DNA of 18,762 bases. Source: a bacterium (GTDB taxonomy: Bacteria > Patescibacteria > Dojkabacteria > SC72). The stretch lies in assembly GCA_029553845.1 (NCBI GenBank), contig JAKPKF010000202.1, forward strand, positions 1 to 18,762, written 5' to 3'. The position numbers were made by a program, and so were the translations under genes. Below are positions 1-4,672 of the stretch, in pieces; position 1 is the stretch's first letter, and every line of letters begins with the position of its first letter. The notes beneath the pieces were generated by a model that had not been told where the DNA came from, did not search any database, and saw nothing but the letters and a program-made list of their open reading frames with translations.

Positions 1-141
1 TTTGACGGTCTGAACAAAAAGGGAATAAAGTTTTATAATTCCCTAAAGACTGAAAAACAAAAAATTGATTTTCTCAAGAATCCGAAAATTGAACACCTGA
101 CAAGCTCTAAGAAAGGGATTGTTAGGTTCAATAAAATCTAA
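1..141 (+). CDS. 3' end of an unrecognised protein (partial)
   Basis: This is an open frame running in from the left edge and ending in TAA at 139-141, just before a strong terminator. The 46 visible residues are rich in lysine (ending GIVRFNKI) and look like the basic C-terminal tail of a soluble protein; no domain can be recognised from so little. The frame is assigned because it stays open to a stop placed 18 bases before the terminator hairpin, as expected for the last gene of a transcription unit. The start and most of the protein lie outside the window. Confidence 0.6.
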   Translation, partial: FDGLNKKGIKFYNSLKTEKQKIDFLKNPKIEHLTSSKKGIVRFNKI

Positions 142-159
142 CGACAACAAACAAAAGAG

Positions 160-192
160 CCGTTCCTAGAATTATCAGGAACGGTTTTTTTG
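160..192 (+). terminator. Rho-independent terminator
   Basis: An 8-bp perfect stem (CCGTTCCT at 160-167 pairs with AGGAACGG at 177-184), a 9-base loop, then a run of seven T at 185-191 followed by a second T-run at 193-198. It closes the transcript of the partial gene to the left. Confidence 0.9.
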
Positions 193-451
193 TTTTTTCT
201 AACATGATGGAAAATCAATTTTCAAATAGGAAAAAATCAATTGTGGAAAATCATAAAAAAATTGACAAAAAATCATGGCCCAACGGATTTGAGATGTGTC
301 AAAATGACACAGCCTGGTTTCCAGAGTTCTTTTTTTTTCTTCCCAGATTTAAAAAGGGTTTGATATCCACTATAGGGAGTTGCCCTCATATCTAAGTATA
401 TTATCCACTTTTGTTCCTGTTCCTATATGATAAAGAATCTTTTGCCGTAGC
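193..451. other. Noncoding spacer with palindrome and T7-promoter-like core
   Basis: There is no convincing gene here. An open frame at 204-395 lacks a good ribosome site and is crossed by a perfect palindrome. The spacer holds that palindrome (295-311), a lone TTGACA at 262-267 with only a weak -10 (GGATTT at 285-290), and a 12-base match to the core of the T7 RNA polymerase promoter at 369-380. The last overlaps a small inverted repeat (AGGG/CCCT, 374-388). The stretch is best read as a regulatory region between two transcription units. Confidence 0.5.
295..311. promoter_or_regulatory. Operator-like perfect palindrome
   Basis: TGTGTCA at 295-301 and TGACACA at 305-311 form a perfect 7-bp dyad around a 3-base AAA centre. 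It has the size and symmetry of a dimeric repressor site. It starts 5 bases after the weak -10 (285-290) paired with TTGACA at 262-267. Related dyads with the same 3-base centre occur just downstream of two promoters, at 1774-1790 and 3038-3054. A function as a shared operator is inference. Confidence 0.55.
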
Positions 452-480
452 TTGACTTTCCACTGATTATAGCCGATAAT
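452..480 (+). promoter_or_regulatory. Sigma-70-type promoter for the 508 gene
   Basis: -35 TTGACT (452-457), 17-base spacer, -10 GATAAT (475-480). Transcription would start near 487, giving a short leader containing the ribosome site GGGAGGG (495-501) of the gene at 508. Confidence 0.7.
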
Positions 481-507
481 ACTATTACAGAAAGGGAGGG
501 ACTAAAA

Positions 508-864
508 ATGAAAACAATAACGAGTTTGGTAGTAATGATGTTAGTAATGAGTAGTACGGTTTTTGGACAAACGATAGATGTAGAGAAGTTAGCCAACGCT
601 ATTTATTTAGCTGAAGGAGGCAGTCGGGCTGTAAAGCCTTATGGTATCCTAAAGGATTATTGTAAGAAAGGCGACCCTGATGGACAGTGCCGAAAGGGCT
701 GTATTCAGACTATTAATAAACGATATAAGATGTGGGACAAACAGGGAGACTTTATTTCTTATCTATCAAAGAGTTATTGCCCGATAGGGGCTGAGAATGA
801 CCCTAAAGGATTGAATAAAAACTGGGTAAAGAATGTGAGTCACTTCTACAACAAGGAGGTGTAA
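508..864 (+). CDS. Secreted Cys-rich protein, possible lysozyme-like fold
   Basis: A protein of 118 residues. Residues 1-21 form a classical signal peptide: MK start, a hydrophobic core (LVVMMLVMSSTVF) and likely cleavage after VFG, so the mature chain of about 97 residues is exported. The mature part begins with a helix containing AIYLAEGG (Glu-Gly-Gly), then a Pro-Tyr-Gly-Ile-Leu motif, a cluster of four Cys in the middle, and a C-terminal block with YCPIGAENDP and LNKNWVKNV. From memory, this pattern recurs in small exported proteins of bacteria and phages annotated as hypothetical. The conserved Glu in a short helical domain would suit a cell-wall-cleaving enzyme, but that is a guess. It has its own promoter at 452-480 and the ribosome site GGGAGGG 6 bases before ATG. 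Its last codons carry the ribosome site of the next gene. Confidence 0.85.
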   Translation: MKTITSLVVMMLVMSSTVFGQTIDVEKLANAIYLAEGGSRAVKPYGILKDYCKKGDPDGQCRKGCIQTINKRYKMWDKQGDFISYLSKSYCPIGAENDPKGLNKNWVKNVSHFYNKEV

Positions 865-865
865 A

Positions 866-1126
866 ATGGGGCGGATAAAGGAACTGGCTATTGACCAACT
901 CAATCAAGAAAGACAGTATAATGTAACAGTACTGGGGGAGTTTAGGTTCAGTTCGGAACATGAGAGTTCTGCTTTTCGGGGTAGACTCCTAGAGTTTATC
1001 CAGCACGAAAAGAATATCTATATCCTTGAGGAAGATATGGATATTACAATGAGAACCCGCGAATATAAAAAGAGTTACGGAAACATTGTGGAGGTGCCTT
1101 CAAAACAAACTATGATGAGAATTTAA
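866..1126 (+). CDS. Small unrecognised phage protein
   Basis: A protein of 86 residues, not recognised. The sequence is mixed alpha/beta in character, basic and acidic in patches, with no signal peptide, membrane segment or Cys pair. ATG at 866 lies one base after the stop of the secreted protein, and its ribosome site AAGGAGG (853-859) lies inside that gene, so the two are translationally coupled and co-transcribed from the promoter at 452. A strong terminator follows its stop at once, so this is a two-gene unit. The coupling hints at a partner role with the exported protein, which cannot be tested here. Confidence 0.75.
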   Translation: MGRIKELAIDQLNQERQYNVTVLGEFRFSSEHESSAFRGRLLEFIQHEKNIYILEEDMDITMRTREYKKSYGNIVEVPSKQTMMRI

Positions 1127-1132
1127 GAGATT

Positions 1133-1170
1133 AAGCGGAGATTAGTGGTATTATTCTCCGCTTTTTCTTT
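1133..1170 (+). terminator. Terminator, possibly bidirectional
   Basis: A 9-bp perfect stem (AAGCGGAGA at 1133-1141 with TCTCCGCTT at 1155-1163), a 13-base loop and a T-rich tail (1162-1170) end the 508-1126 unit. On the minus strand the same hairpin has only a weak T tail, yet it lies where a leftward transcript from the promoter at 1297-1325 would stop. Confidence 0.85.
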
Positions 1171-1291
1171 GTCTACAAGAATCTCCAGACTTTCGTCTGG
1201 ATTTGATATGCGTTTTTATGATTGCCTCTCATATTTCTCTTGATTATTCCACATATTATTATTCTTCATATTTAAGTCTTTTCCAGAATAA
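1133..1291 (-). ncRNA. Candidate leftward small RNA
   Basis: A perfect-consensus minus-strand promoter (1297-1325) drives transcription leftward into a stretch with no good gene; the only open frame with ATG is 17 codons without a clear ribosome site. About 90 bases in, the RNA would form TCCAGAC-GAAA-GTCTGGA (1184-1201): a 7-bp stem closed by GAAA, a stable GNRA tetraloop only on this strand (UUUC on the other). It would then meet the 9-bp hairpin at 1133-1163. Promoter and hairpin are seen directly; that a stable RNA of about 160 bases is made is inference. Confidence 0.4.
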
Positions 1292-1296
1292 CGTGT

Positions 1297-1325
1297 ATTA
1301 TATCATAATTATGCTCATTTGTCAA
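1297..1325 (-). promoter_or_regulatory. Perfect sigma-70 promoter facing left
   Basis: Read on the minus strand: -35 TTGACA (1325-1320), a 17-base spacer, -10 TATAAT (1302-1297). Both hexamers and the spacing are exact consensus, in a window where almost everything else points right. A weaker rightward promoter (TTGTCA 1319-1324, 16 bases, TAATAA 1341-1346) overlaps it, so the two would share the -35 region and fire divergently. Confidence 0.7.
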
Positions 1326-1745
1326 GAACTATTTACTGGATAATAAAAAAATAGTTACTAGGAGAAAATCACATAAAAAAACTAGTTTGTATAGTGCGAA
1401 TAATTAAAAATAAAATATGATAAAAAGTTATATTAGTGGTAAAAAACAGAGAAAAACCCTAAAATACCCACTTTTTAATAGAAAAATGGTTAATGGAGAG
1501 AGATAATAATAACCTATTAAATAGTAGTAGTATATATCCAGAACTCCGATGGATTTCATATCTGGAGAGACGTTTTGCCCTGTTGTATAGGAGAGAAACC
1601 AATTGTTTTTCTGGTCTATATATTGATGTATGTTTACCTAAAATCAACCTATAATACTCTTAATAATAACCTACTTCTGTATAGCTGGAGGATTATTTCT
1701 TTAGGATATATACTACGGATTCTTTTAACTATCTTATGGAAGTAC
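1326..1745. other. A+T-rich noncoding gap with short repeats
   Basis: No convincing gene is seen. A rightward frame open from TTG 1575 reaches the zinc protein at 1827, but its upstream part has no ribosome site and is interrupted by a strong promoter. A minus frame at 1459-1647 has no support either. A 13-base exact repeat (TAATAATAACCTA) lies at 1504-1516 and 1661-1673, and the later one is part of a longer imperfect repeat with about 1783-1803. A possible stem TCCAGA/TCTGGA spans about 1538-1566. This could be a leader or a decayed gene. Confidence 0.4.
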
Positions 1746-1774
1746 TTGACACGAAAGAGTGGTTATTATAGAAT
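1746..1774 (+). promoter_or_regulatory. Sigma-70-type promoter for 1827-3008 genes
   Basis: -35 TTGACA (1746-1751), 17-base spacer, -10 TAGAAT (1769-1774), about 50 bases before the gene at 1827. An operator-like dyad begins on the last base of the -10. Confidence 0.75.
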
Positions 1775-1790
1775 GTGTCATTACGATACA
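1774..1790. promoter_or_regulatory. Operator-like dyad at a transcription start
   Basis: TGTGTCA, TTA, CGATACA. The left half equals the left half of the perfect palindrome at 295-311, the centre has the same 3-base length, and the right half matches TGACACA at 5 of 7 positions. It covers the predicted start of transcription from the 1746 promoter, where a bound repressor would block initiation (inference). Confidence 0.4.
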
Positions 1791-1826
1791 CTTAACGATA
1801 ACCTTTACGATAAGGAGAAGGGGAAA

Positions 1827-1979
1827 ATGGGTAGACAGGACAATGATAATAGTATTCAGGAAGCGGAAGAAGCGATTGTTTTAGATAAGGTGTACTGTGG
1901 GAAATGTTTGTCGGTATTAAGTAGTTCTGAACTGGACGAGAATAGGTGTGGTAGCTGTAAGAGGGTTCTGTTTAAGTAA
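1827..1979 (+). CDS. Small zinc-ribbon protein
   Basis: A protein of 50 residues. It has an acidic N-terminal half, then CGKC (24-27) and CGSC (41-44): two Cys-x-x-Cys knuckles 13 residues apart, as in a minimal zinc ribbon that binds nucleic acid or protein. The frame is open much further upstream, to TTG 1575. ATG 1827 is chosen because AAGGAGAAGG (1812-1821) sits at ribosome-site distance and the 1746 promoter would start transcription near 1781, inside the longer frame. It is the first gene of a run continuing through 2009, 2288, 2504 and 2808. It may be a small early regulator or anti-host protein; the function is unknown. Confidence 0.75.
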   Translation: MGRQDNDNSIQEAEEAIVLDKVYCGKCLSVLSSSELDENRCGSCKRVLFK

Positions 1980-2008
1980 ACAAACAAAAAATGGGGGAGG
2001 GTACTAAG

Positions 2009-2266
2009 ATGGTAGCTTTTAATGACAGAAACGAACAAAGTTCGACGGATAGGGCGATGGAGAAGATACACGAAGAAATTAAGGAATTGGGAACGGAACG
2101 TATGGAACAGATAGTGAATTCTGTTCTGGTTCTTGTTCAGGAACAGATTGAAAGTGCTCAGGGATACTTTCACGACGAACTACAAACGGAGATGATTGAT
2201 GGAATGGACGCTGAGACGCTGAATGACTTGATATGGGGGGTACAGGAGGAGTTTTTTGGAATCTAG
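2009..2266 (+). CDS. Small acidic helical protein
   Basis: A protein of 85 residues, unrecognised. It is strongly acidic and apparently all-helical (long heptad-like stretch EKIHEEIKELGTERMEQIV, then VLVLVQEQIESA), with the C-terminal end WGVQEEFFGI. ATG 2009 is preferred over ATG 1991 because the purine run GGGGGAGGG (1993-2001) lies 7 bases before 2009 and would be wasted inside a longer gene. It is co-transcribed with the zinc protein upstream. Small acidic helical proteins in phage early regions often bind host proteins or mimic DNA, but nothing specific supports that here. Confidence 0.7.
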   Translation: MVAFNDRNEQSSTDRAMEKIHEEIKELGTERMEQIVNSVLVLVQEQIESAQGYFHDELQTEMIDGMDAETLNDLIWGVQEEFFGI

Positions 2267-2287
2267 ATAAAATAAGGAGAAACGAAA

Positions 2288-2476
2288 ATGGAAACACGAA
2301 GTTTTAGAGTAAGAGAGGACAGTAAGGGTCAACTTTGGATTGAAACGAAGGACGAGAAATTGGTTCTTCATGTGGTTAATCTTGATTTAACAAAAAGATT
2401 GACTATATGGGATAATACGGACGGAGGGAAAACTGCTCTTCGGACACTAAATTTAAAAGGCAATAGAGAATTTTAA
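2288..2476 (+). CDS. Small unrecognised protein
   Basis: A protein of 62 residues that looks all-beta: alternating polar and hydrophobic residues (GQLWIETKDEKLVLHVVNLD, then RLTIWDN). There is no signal, membrane segment or Cys. Start ATG 2288 has the strong ribosome site AAGGAGAAA. It is the third gene of the 1827-3008 run, 21 bases after its neighbour. The function is not recognisable. Confidence 0.7.
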   Translation: METRSFRVREDSKGQLWIETKDEKLVLHVVNLDLTKRLTIWDNTDGGKTALRTLNLKGNREF

Positions 2477-2503
2477 CGAACCACTAACTGAAAGGATAGC
2501 TAT

Positions 2504-2815
2504 ATGTTCACTCAGACAAAGCACAATCTCTCTTACGGAGAGGTAACGTTGGACTACGAGGCGTTGAAGAAGATAGTGGAGGCTTCGGTTTACTCTACTA
2601 CGGTGAAGATGGAGGAGAAGCTACAGACGATTCAAAGGGCAATCTCTCTCAAGAATAAGGATATCCTCCTCTCTCTTGAAGCGGAGAGGGTGGAGAATTT
2701 GATTTGGTGGCTTCAGGTAGGAGCGGAGACAGTCGAAGCCTTACGAGGAATGGAGACGAGAGGGGAAGTAAGGTGGGTAAATTTACCTAAAAGAAAGGAC
2801 GATAAGAATGGATAA
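2504..2815 (+). CDS. Helical unrecognised protein
   Basis: A protein of 103 residues, predicted mostly helical with charged heptads (residues about 17-80) and a Trp pair in LIWWLQVG (68-75). The end is very basic (LPKRKDDKNG). The start ATG 2504 follows GAAAGGA (2490-2496). Its 3' end overlaps the next start by 8 bases and carries that gene's ribosome site, so the two are translationally coupled. No family is recognised. Confidence 0.75.
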   Translation: MFTQTKHNLSYGEVTLDYEALKKIVEASVYSTTVKMEEKLQTIQRAISLKNKDILLSLEAERVENLIWWLQVGAETVEALRGMETRGEVRWVNLPKRKDDKNG

Positions 2816-3008
2816 AAACGAACAGCTGGCTATATATGCTCAAAGAATTATGAATTTGGAAAAGTCTCTAAGGAGATGTATTGCTACATTAGGATATATT
2901 CTTCCTTATCATGAGAAGTTAGATTTGAGGAATGGAGTTAAAGAATCGGTAACAACATGCACAATCAAAATAGAGGTTTCCAAAAGAAACCTAGTTACTA
3001 TATCTTGA
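2808..3008 (+). CDS. Small unrecognised protein
   Basis: A protein of 66 residues, unrecognised. It has a helical N-terminal half (QLAIYAQRIMNLEKSLRRC) and a more beta-like C-terminal half. ATG 2808 overlaps the end of the previous gene by 8 bases; the ribosome site is AAAGGA (2794-2799). Its stop codon TGA (3006-3008) lies inside the -35 hexamer TTGACA (3005-3010) of the next promoter, so coding and regulatory signals share bases. No Cys pair, signal or membrane segment is visible. Confidence 0.65.
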   Translation: MDKNEQLAIYAQRIMNLEKSLRRCIATLGYILPYHEKLDLRNGVKESVTTCTIKIEVSKRNLVTIS

Positions 3009-3032
3009 CAAAAGAAGTGCCTTGAGTATAAT
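3005..3032 (+). promoter_or_regulatory. Consensus sigma-70 promoter
   Basis: -35 TTGACA (3005-3010), 16-base spacer, -10 TATAAT (3027-3032). Its spacer GAAGTGC...CTTG is nearly the same as that of the promoter at 5567-5595, so the two look duplicated. It drives the genes from 3088 to 3719. Confidence 0.85.
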
Positions 3033-3037
3033 AGGAT

Positions 3038-3054
3038 TGTAACAAATTGACACA
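3038..3054. promoter_or_regulatory. Operator-like dyad at a transcription start
   Basis: TGTAACA, AAT, TGACACA. The right half is identical to that of the palindrome at 295-311, the centre is again 3 bases, and the left half differs at two positions. It begins 6 bases after the -10 of the 3005 promoter, over the predicted start of transcription. Confidence 0.45.
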
Positions 3055-3087
3055 CTCTAACTACAATAACCAAAAGGAGATACAAAC

Positions 3088-3264
3088 ATGAGTTCCAAAG
3101 GGCTAATCGAAATCACCGAGTATAAAGGTAATCCAATCATCAGTCTCAAGAGTTCTGAGGACGATAAGTTTCCATTTTCCTTCGGACTAACGAAAGCGAA
3201 GAAGATATTGGCTAACGTAAAAGCTATCAAGGACTTCGTTTCCTCCAACGAAGCTGAAGTGTAA
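3088..3264 (+). CDS. Conserved small phage-type protein
   Basis: A protein of 58 residues. Visible pattern: a short beta strand IEITEYKGNPIISLK, an acidic turn, FPFSFGLTKAKKIL (29-42), then a helix to the end. As I recall, short proteins with a KGNP...FPFSFG.xKA layout are common in environmental phages, with unknown role. Start ATG 3088 follows AAAAGGAG (3073-3080). It is the first gene behind the consensus promoter at 3005 and the dyad at 3038, so it is probably expressed early. It could be a single-domain regulator; there is no direct evidence. Confidence 0.8.
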   Translation: MSSKGLIEITEYKGNPIISLKSSEDDKFPFSFGLTKAKKILANVKAIKDFVSSNEAEV

Positions 3265-3266
3265 CT

Positions 3267-3338
3267 ATGAATCCTAATCTTATTCCAGCAATGATTTTTT
3301 TCATTATTGGAGTATTTCTTCTACTGAAAGAAATTTAA
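3267..3338 (+). CDS. Tiny membrane peptide
   Basis: A peptide of 23 residues that is nearly one membrane helix (IPAMIFFIIGVFLLL) ending in KEI. ATG 3267 is only two bases after the stop of the 3088 gene. There is no strong ribosome site, so expression would depend on reinitiation after that stop. Such peptides occur in phage early regions, but a chance frame of 23 codons is also possible. Its hydrophobic content and placement between two well-supported genes favour a real gene. Confidence 0.4.
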   Translation: MNPNLIPAMIFFIIGVFLLLKEI

Positions 3339-3351
3339 AAAAGGAGGAAAA

Positions 3352-3555
3352 ATGTGCGAAGGAAACTGTAAGTGCAAGAGAATGAAAGACGAGGGACTGG
3401 AGACTCAGCAGAGGGAGACTCAACTCATCAATGAAGCTCTCGAACGCATTCAGTCTCTCCCTATCTATATCCATCAGTCGGGGGCAATCTATGTTCGTTC
3501 AGAGTTTGATAAACAGGTGTTGTTGGAGTTGATTCATGGAAGGAGGACGGCTTGA
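3352..3555 (+). CDS. Small Cys-rich N-terminus protein
   Basis: A protein of 67 residues. It starts MCEGNCKCKR, three Cys within seven residues, which could bind a metal but lacks the second pair of a zinc ribbon. A charged helix (about 11-35) and a short beta-like part (IYIHQSGAIYVRS) follow. ATG 3352 has the excellent ribosome site AAGGAGG (3341-3347). Its final codons contain GGAGG, which serves the next gene, whose TTG start overlaps this gene's TGA stop. The function is not recognised. Confidence 0.8.
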   Translation: MCEGNCKCKRMKDEGLETQQRETQLINEALERIQSLPIYIHQSGAIYVRSEFDKQVLLELIHGRRTA

Positions 3556-3719
3556 GAGACTATTGGCTCCCTTCGAAGAAGTATCAATTAACGGAGTGGC
3601 TCTCTACTCATTTCAAGCGACCTAAAAAATACTTTGAAAGGTGGTCGAAGAAGAGATGTTACGCTGTCTATTTTAAGGCACAAGAATCCTGTAGACAGGG
3701 GGAAGTGGTAGGAGTATAA
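3552..3719 (+). CDS. Small basic protein with TTG start
   Basis: A protein of 55 residues, starting at TTG 3552-3554, overlapping the previous stop as TTGA. The ribosome site AGGAGG (3541-3546) sits 5 bases before. Very basic and aromatic: YWLPSKKYQLTEWL, then KRPKKYFERWSKKRCYAVYFKA. The order Trp-Leu ... Lys-Lys ... Ala-Val-Tyr-Phe recalls a short helical family common in phages (x-LxxWL ... MxKxxLYAIY); I recall this only loosely. Length, good ribosome site, tight overlap and protein-like composition make it a credible gene that a search limited to ATG starts would miss. Its last codons hold the next promoter's -10. Confidence 0.65.
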   Translation: MRDYWLPSKKYQLTEWLSTHFKRPKKYFERWSKKRCYAVYFKAQESCRQGEVVGV

Positions 3720-3720
3720 T
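3692..3720 (+). promoter_or_regulatory. Sigma-70-type promoter inside a gene end
   Basis: -35 TAGACA (3692-3697), 17-base spacer, -10 TATAAT (3715-3720). It lies in the last codons of the 3552 gene, whose stop TAA (3717-3719) is part of the -10. It serves the gene at 3769. Confidence 0.7.
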
Positions 3721-3768
3721 TTTGACAGTAGTAAACAAACAACAACACAACCGAAAGGGAAAACCAGT

Positions 3769-3936
3769 ATGACAAACATTATTGTAGTCGAATCTAAGAA
3801 CATTAAGAACAATGGGATGAGGGCGGTGAATGATGCTATGAGGGAAGGACTTCGGGTAACTAAGCCTTTTAGAGTTCACCGTAAACGAGTGAAGGGCAGT
3901 GAGTTCTTCGTTTTTGAACAGACACTACAGAACTAA
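3769..3936 (+). CDS. Small basic protein
   Basis: A protein of 55 residues, unrecognised. A beta-like start (MTNIIVVESKNIK) leads into a helix with NDAMREG and a basic run (PFRVHRKRVKG), ending with FFVFEQTLQN. The net positive charge suggests contact with nucleic acid. Start ATG 3769 follows GAAAGGGA (3753-3760) in a leader (CACAACCGAAAGG, 3746-3758) that recurs exactly before the 4087 gene. It is a single-gene unit between the promoter at 3692 and the hairpin at 3958. Confidence 0.7.
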   Translation: MTNIIVVESKNIKNNGMRAVNDAMREGLRVTKPFRVHRKRVKGSEFFVFEQTLQN

Positions 3937-3957
3937 AAGTTGCCCGTAAGAAGAATG

Positions 3958-4005
3958 GAAGAAAGGGACGAGCCGTTGGGCGTTGACTCCCTTTCTTCTA
4001 TTTCT
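3958..4005 (+). terminator. Rho-independent terminator, long stem
   Basis: An 11-bp perfect stem (GAAGAAAGGGA at 3958-3968 with TCCCTTTCTTC at 3988-3998), a 19-base loop that can itself fold (GCC-GTTG-GGC), and a modest T-rich tail (TATTTCTCT). It ends the 3769 unit; the next promoter begins 13 bases later. Confidence 0.75.
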
Positions 4006-4017
4006 CTAACTAAGGTC

Positions 4018-4045
4018 TTGATAACCATTAAGCTATCAGTATAAT
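4018..4045 (+). promoter_or_regulatory. Sigma-70-type promoter for 4087-5558
   Basis: -35 TTGATA (4018-4023), 16-base spacer, -10 TATAAT (4040-4045). The leader carries the CACAACCGAAAGG block at 4067-4079, shared with the leader of the 3769 gene. Confidence 0.8.
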
Positions 4046-4086
4046 AGACCTATCTTCAAACAGTTTCACAACCGAAAGGAACAGAT

Positions 4087-4659
4087 ATGGGAGTTTTAGT
4101 CAGAGGCAAAATGAAACGATACAAAACAAAAACCGAAGAACAAGTCACCATCGCTATCGACGGAAAAGTGATTAGGGGAATGGAGGAGGAGGCACATAAG
4201 GAGTGGGTTCCGAAGAAAACAATCGAACTCTACGAAGGCTTTAAGCCAAAAGTCAAAGAAACCATTCACAAAGACGGTTCTATCTCTATCGAGTTAGTCG
4301 GCTCTTCCAAACTCACTCAACTCGACAAAGAGTCCATCGCTCGTATCATCACCAAGTCAGGAAAGATTCCCGATATGAACAAGCCTAGAGGGTATTGGGG
4401 CTTCAAGTATTTCAAGGGAAGGGGAGATGGCTCTGGATTTGAGAATATGCTTGAGCCTAAGCCCGAACCCGAAACCTTTAAGTTGCCTACATATACGAAG
4501 GGCGACACAATCTCCATTCGCGGGGTCGATTATATCATTCAAAGTAAAAGTTCCACAGATGTAAAACTAAAGAGTCAGAGTGGACTTAGGAGTAAACTTA
4601 AAGTCAAAGGATTGAATAAACTAATCAAGAGTGGAAAAGCGTACAAACTGATTAAGTAA
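4087..4659 (+). CDS. Unrecognised basic protein
   Basis: A protein of 190 residues. The N-terminal 70 are charged and beta-like (EQVTIAIDGKVIRG, then KETIHKDGSISIELVG). The middle carries a Gly-rich aromatic segment (PRGYWGFKYFKGRGDGSG, about 100-117) followed by a Pro-Glu linker. The C-terminal 60 look like a small beta domain (KGDTISIRGVDYIIQSK) with repeated Lys-Leu-Lys and LIKSGKAYKLIK at the end. The whole is strongly basic, which would suit DNA or RNA binding. ATG 4087 is preferred to ATG 4111 because GAAAGGA (4074-4080) is at the right distance. It is first in a unit with 4673 and 5373. No family is recognised. Confidence 0.8.
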   Translation: MGVLVRGKMKRYKTKTEEQVTIAIDGKVIRGMEEEAHKEWVPKKTIELYEGFKPKVKETIHKDGSISIELVGSSKLTQLDKESIARIITKSGKIPDMNKPRGYWGFKYFKGRGDGSGFENMLEPKPEPETFKLPTYTKGDTISIRGVDYIIQSKSSTDVKLKSQSGLRSKLKVKGLNKLIKSGKAYKLIK

Positions 4660-4672
4660 AAGGAGAAAGAAG

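Noticed and set aside
204..395. Open frame of 63 codons in the spacer after the first terminator
   Set aside because: No ribosome site, low-complexity start, a run of Phe from a T-tract, and a perfect palindrome crossing it; reads as noncoding DNA.
1575..1826. Upstream extension of the zinc protein from TTG 1575
   Set aside because: No ribosome site, and a strong promoter at 1746-1774 starts transcription inside it; ATG 1827 has a clear AAGGAG.
1856..2371. Minus-strand open frames of 63-105 codons
   Set aside because: They are antisense to well-supported genes with good ribosome sites; their products are rich in Phe, Leu and Ser, as expected from purine-rich genes read backwards.
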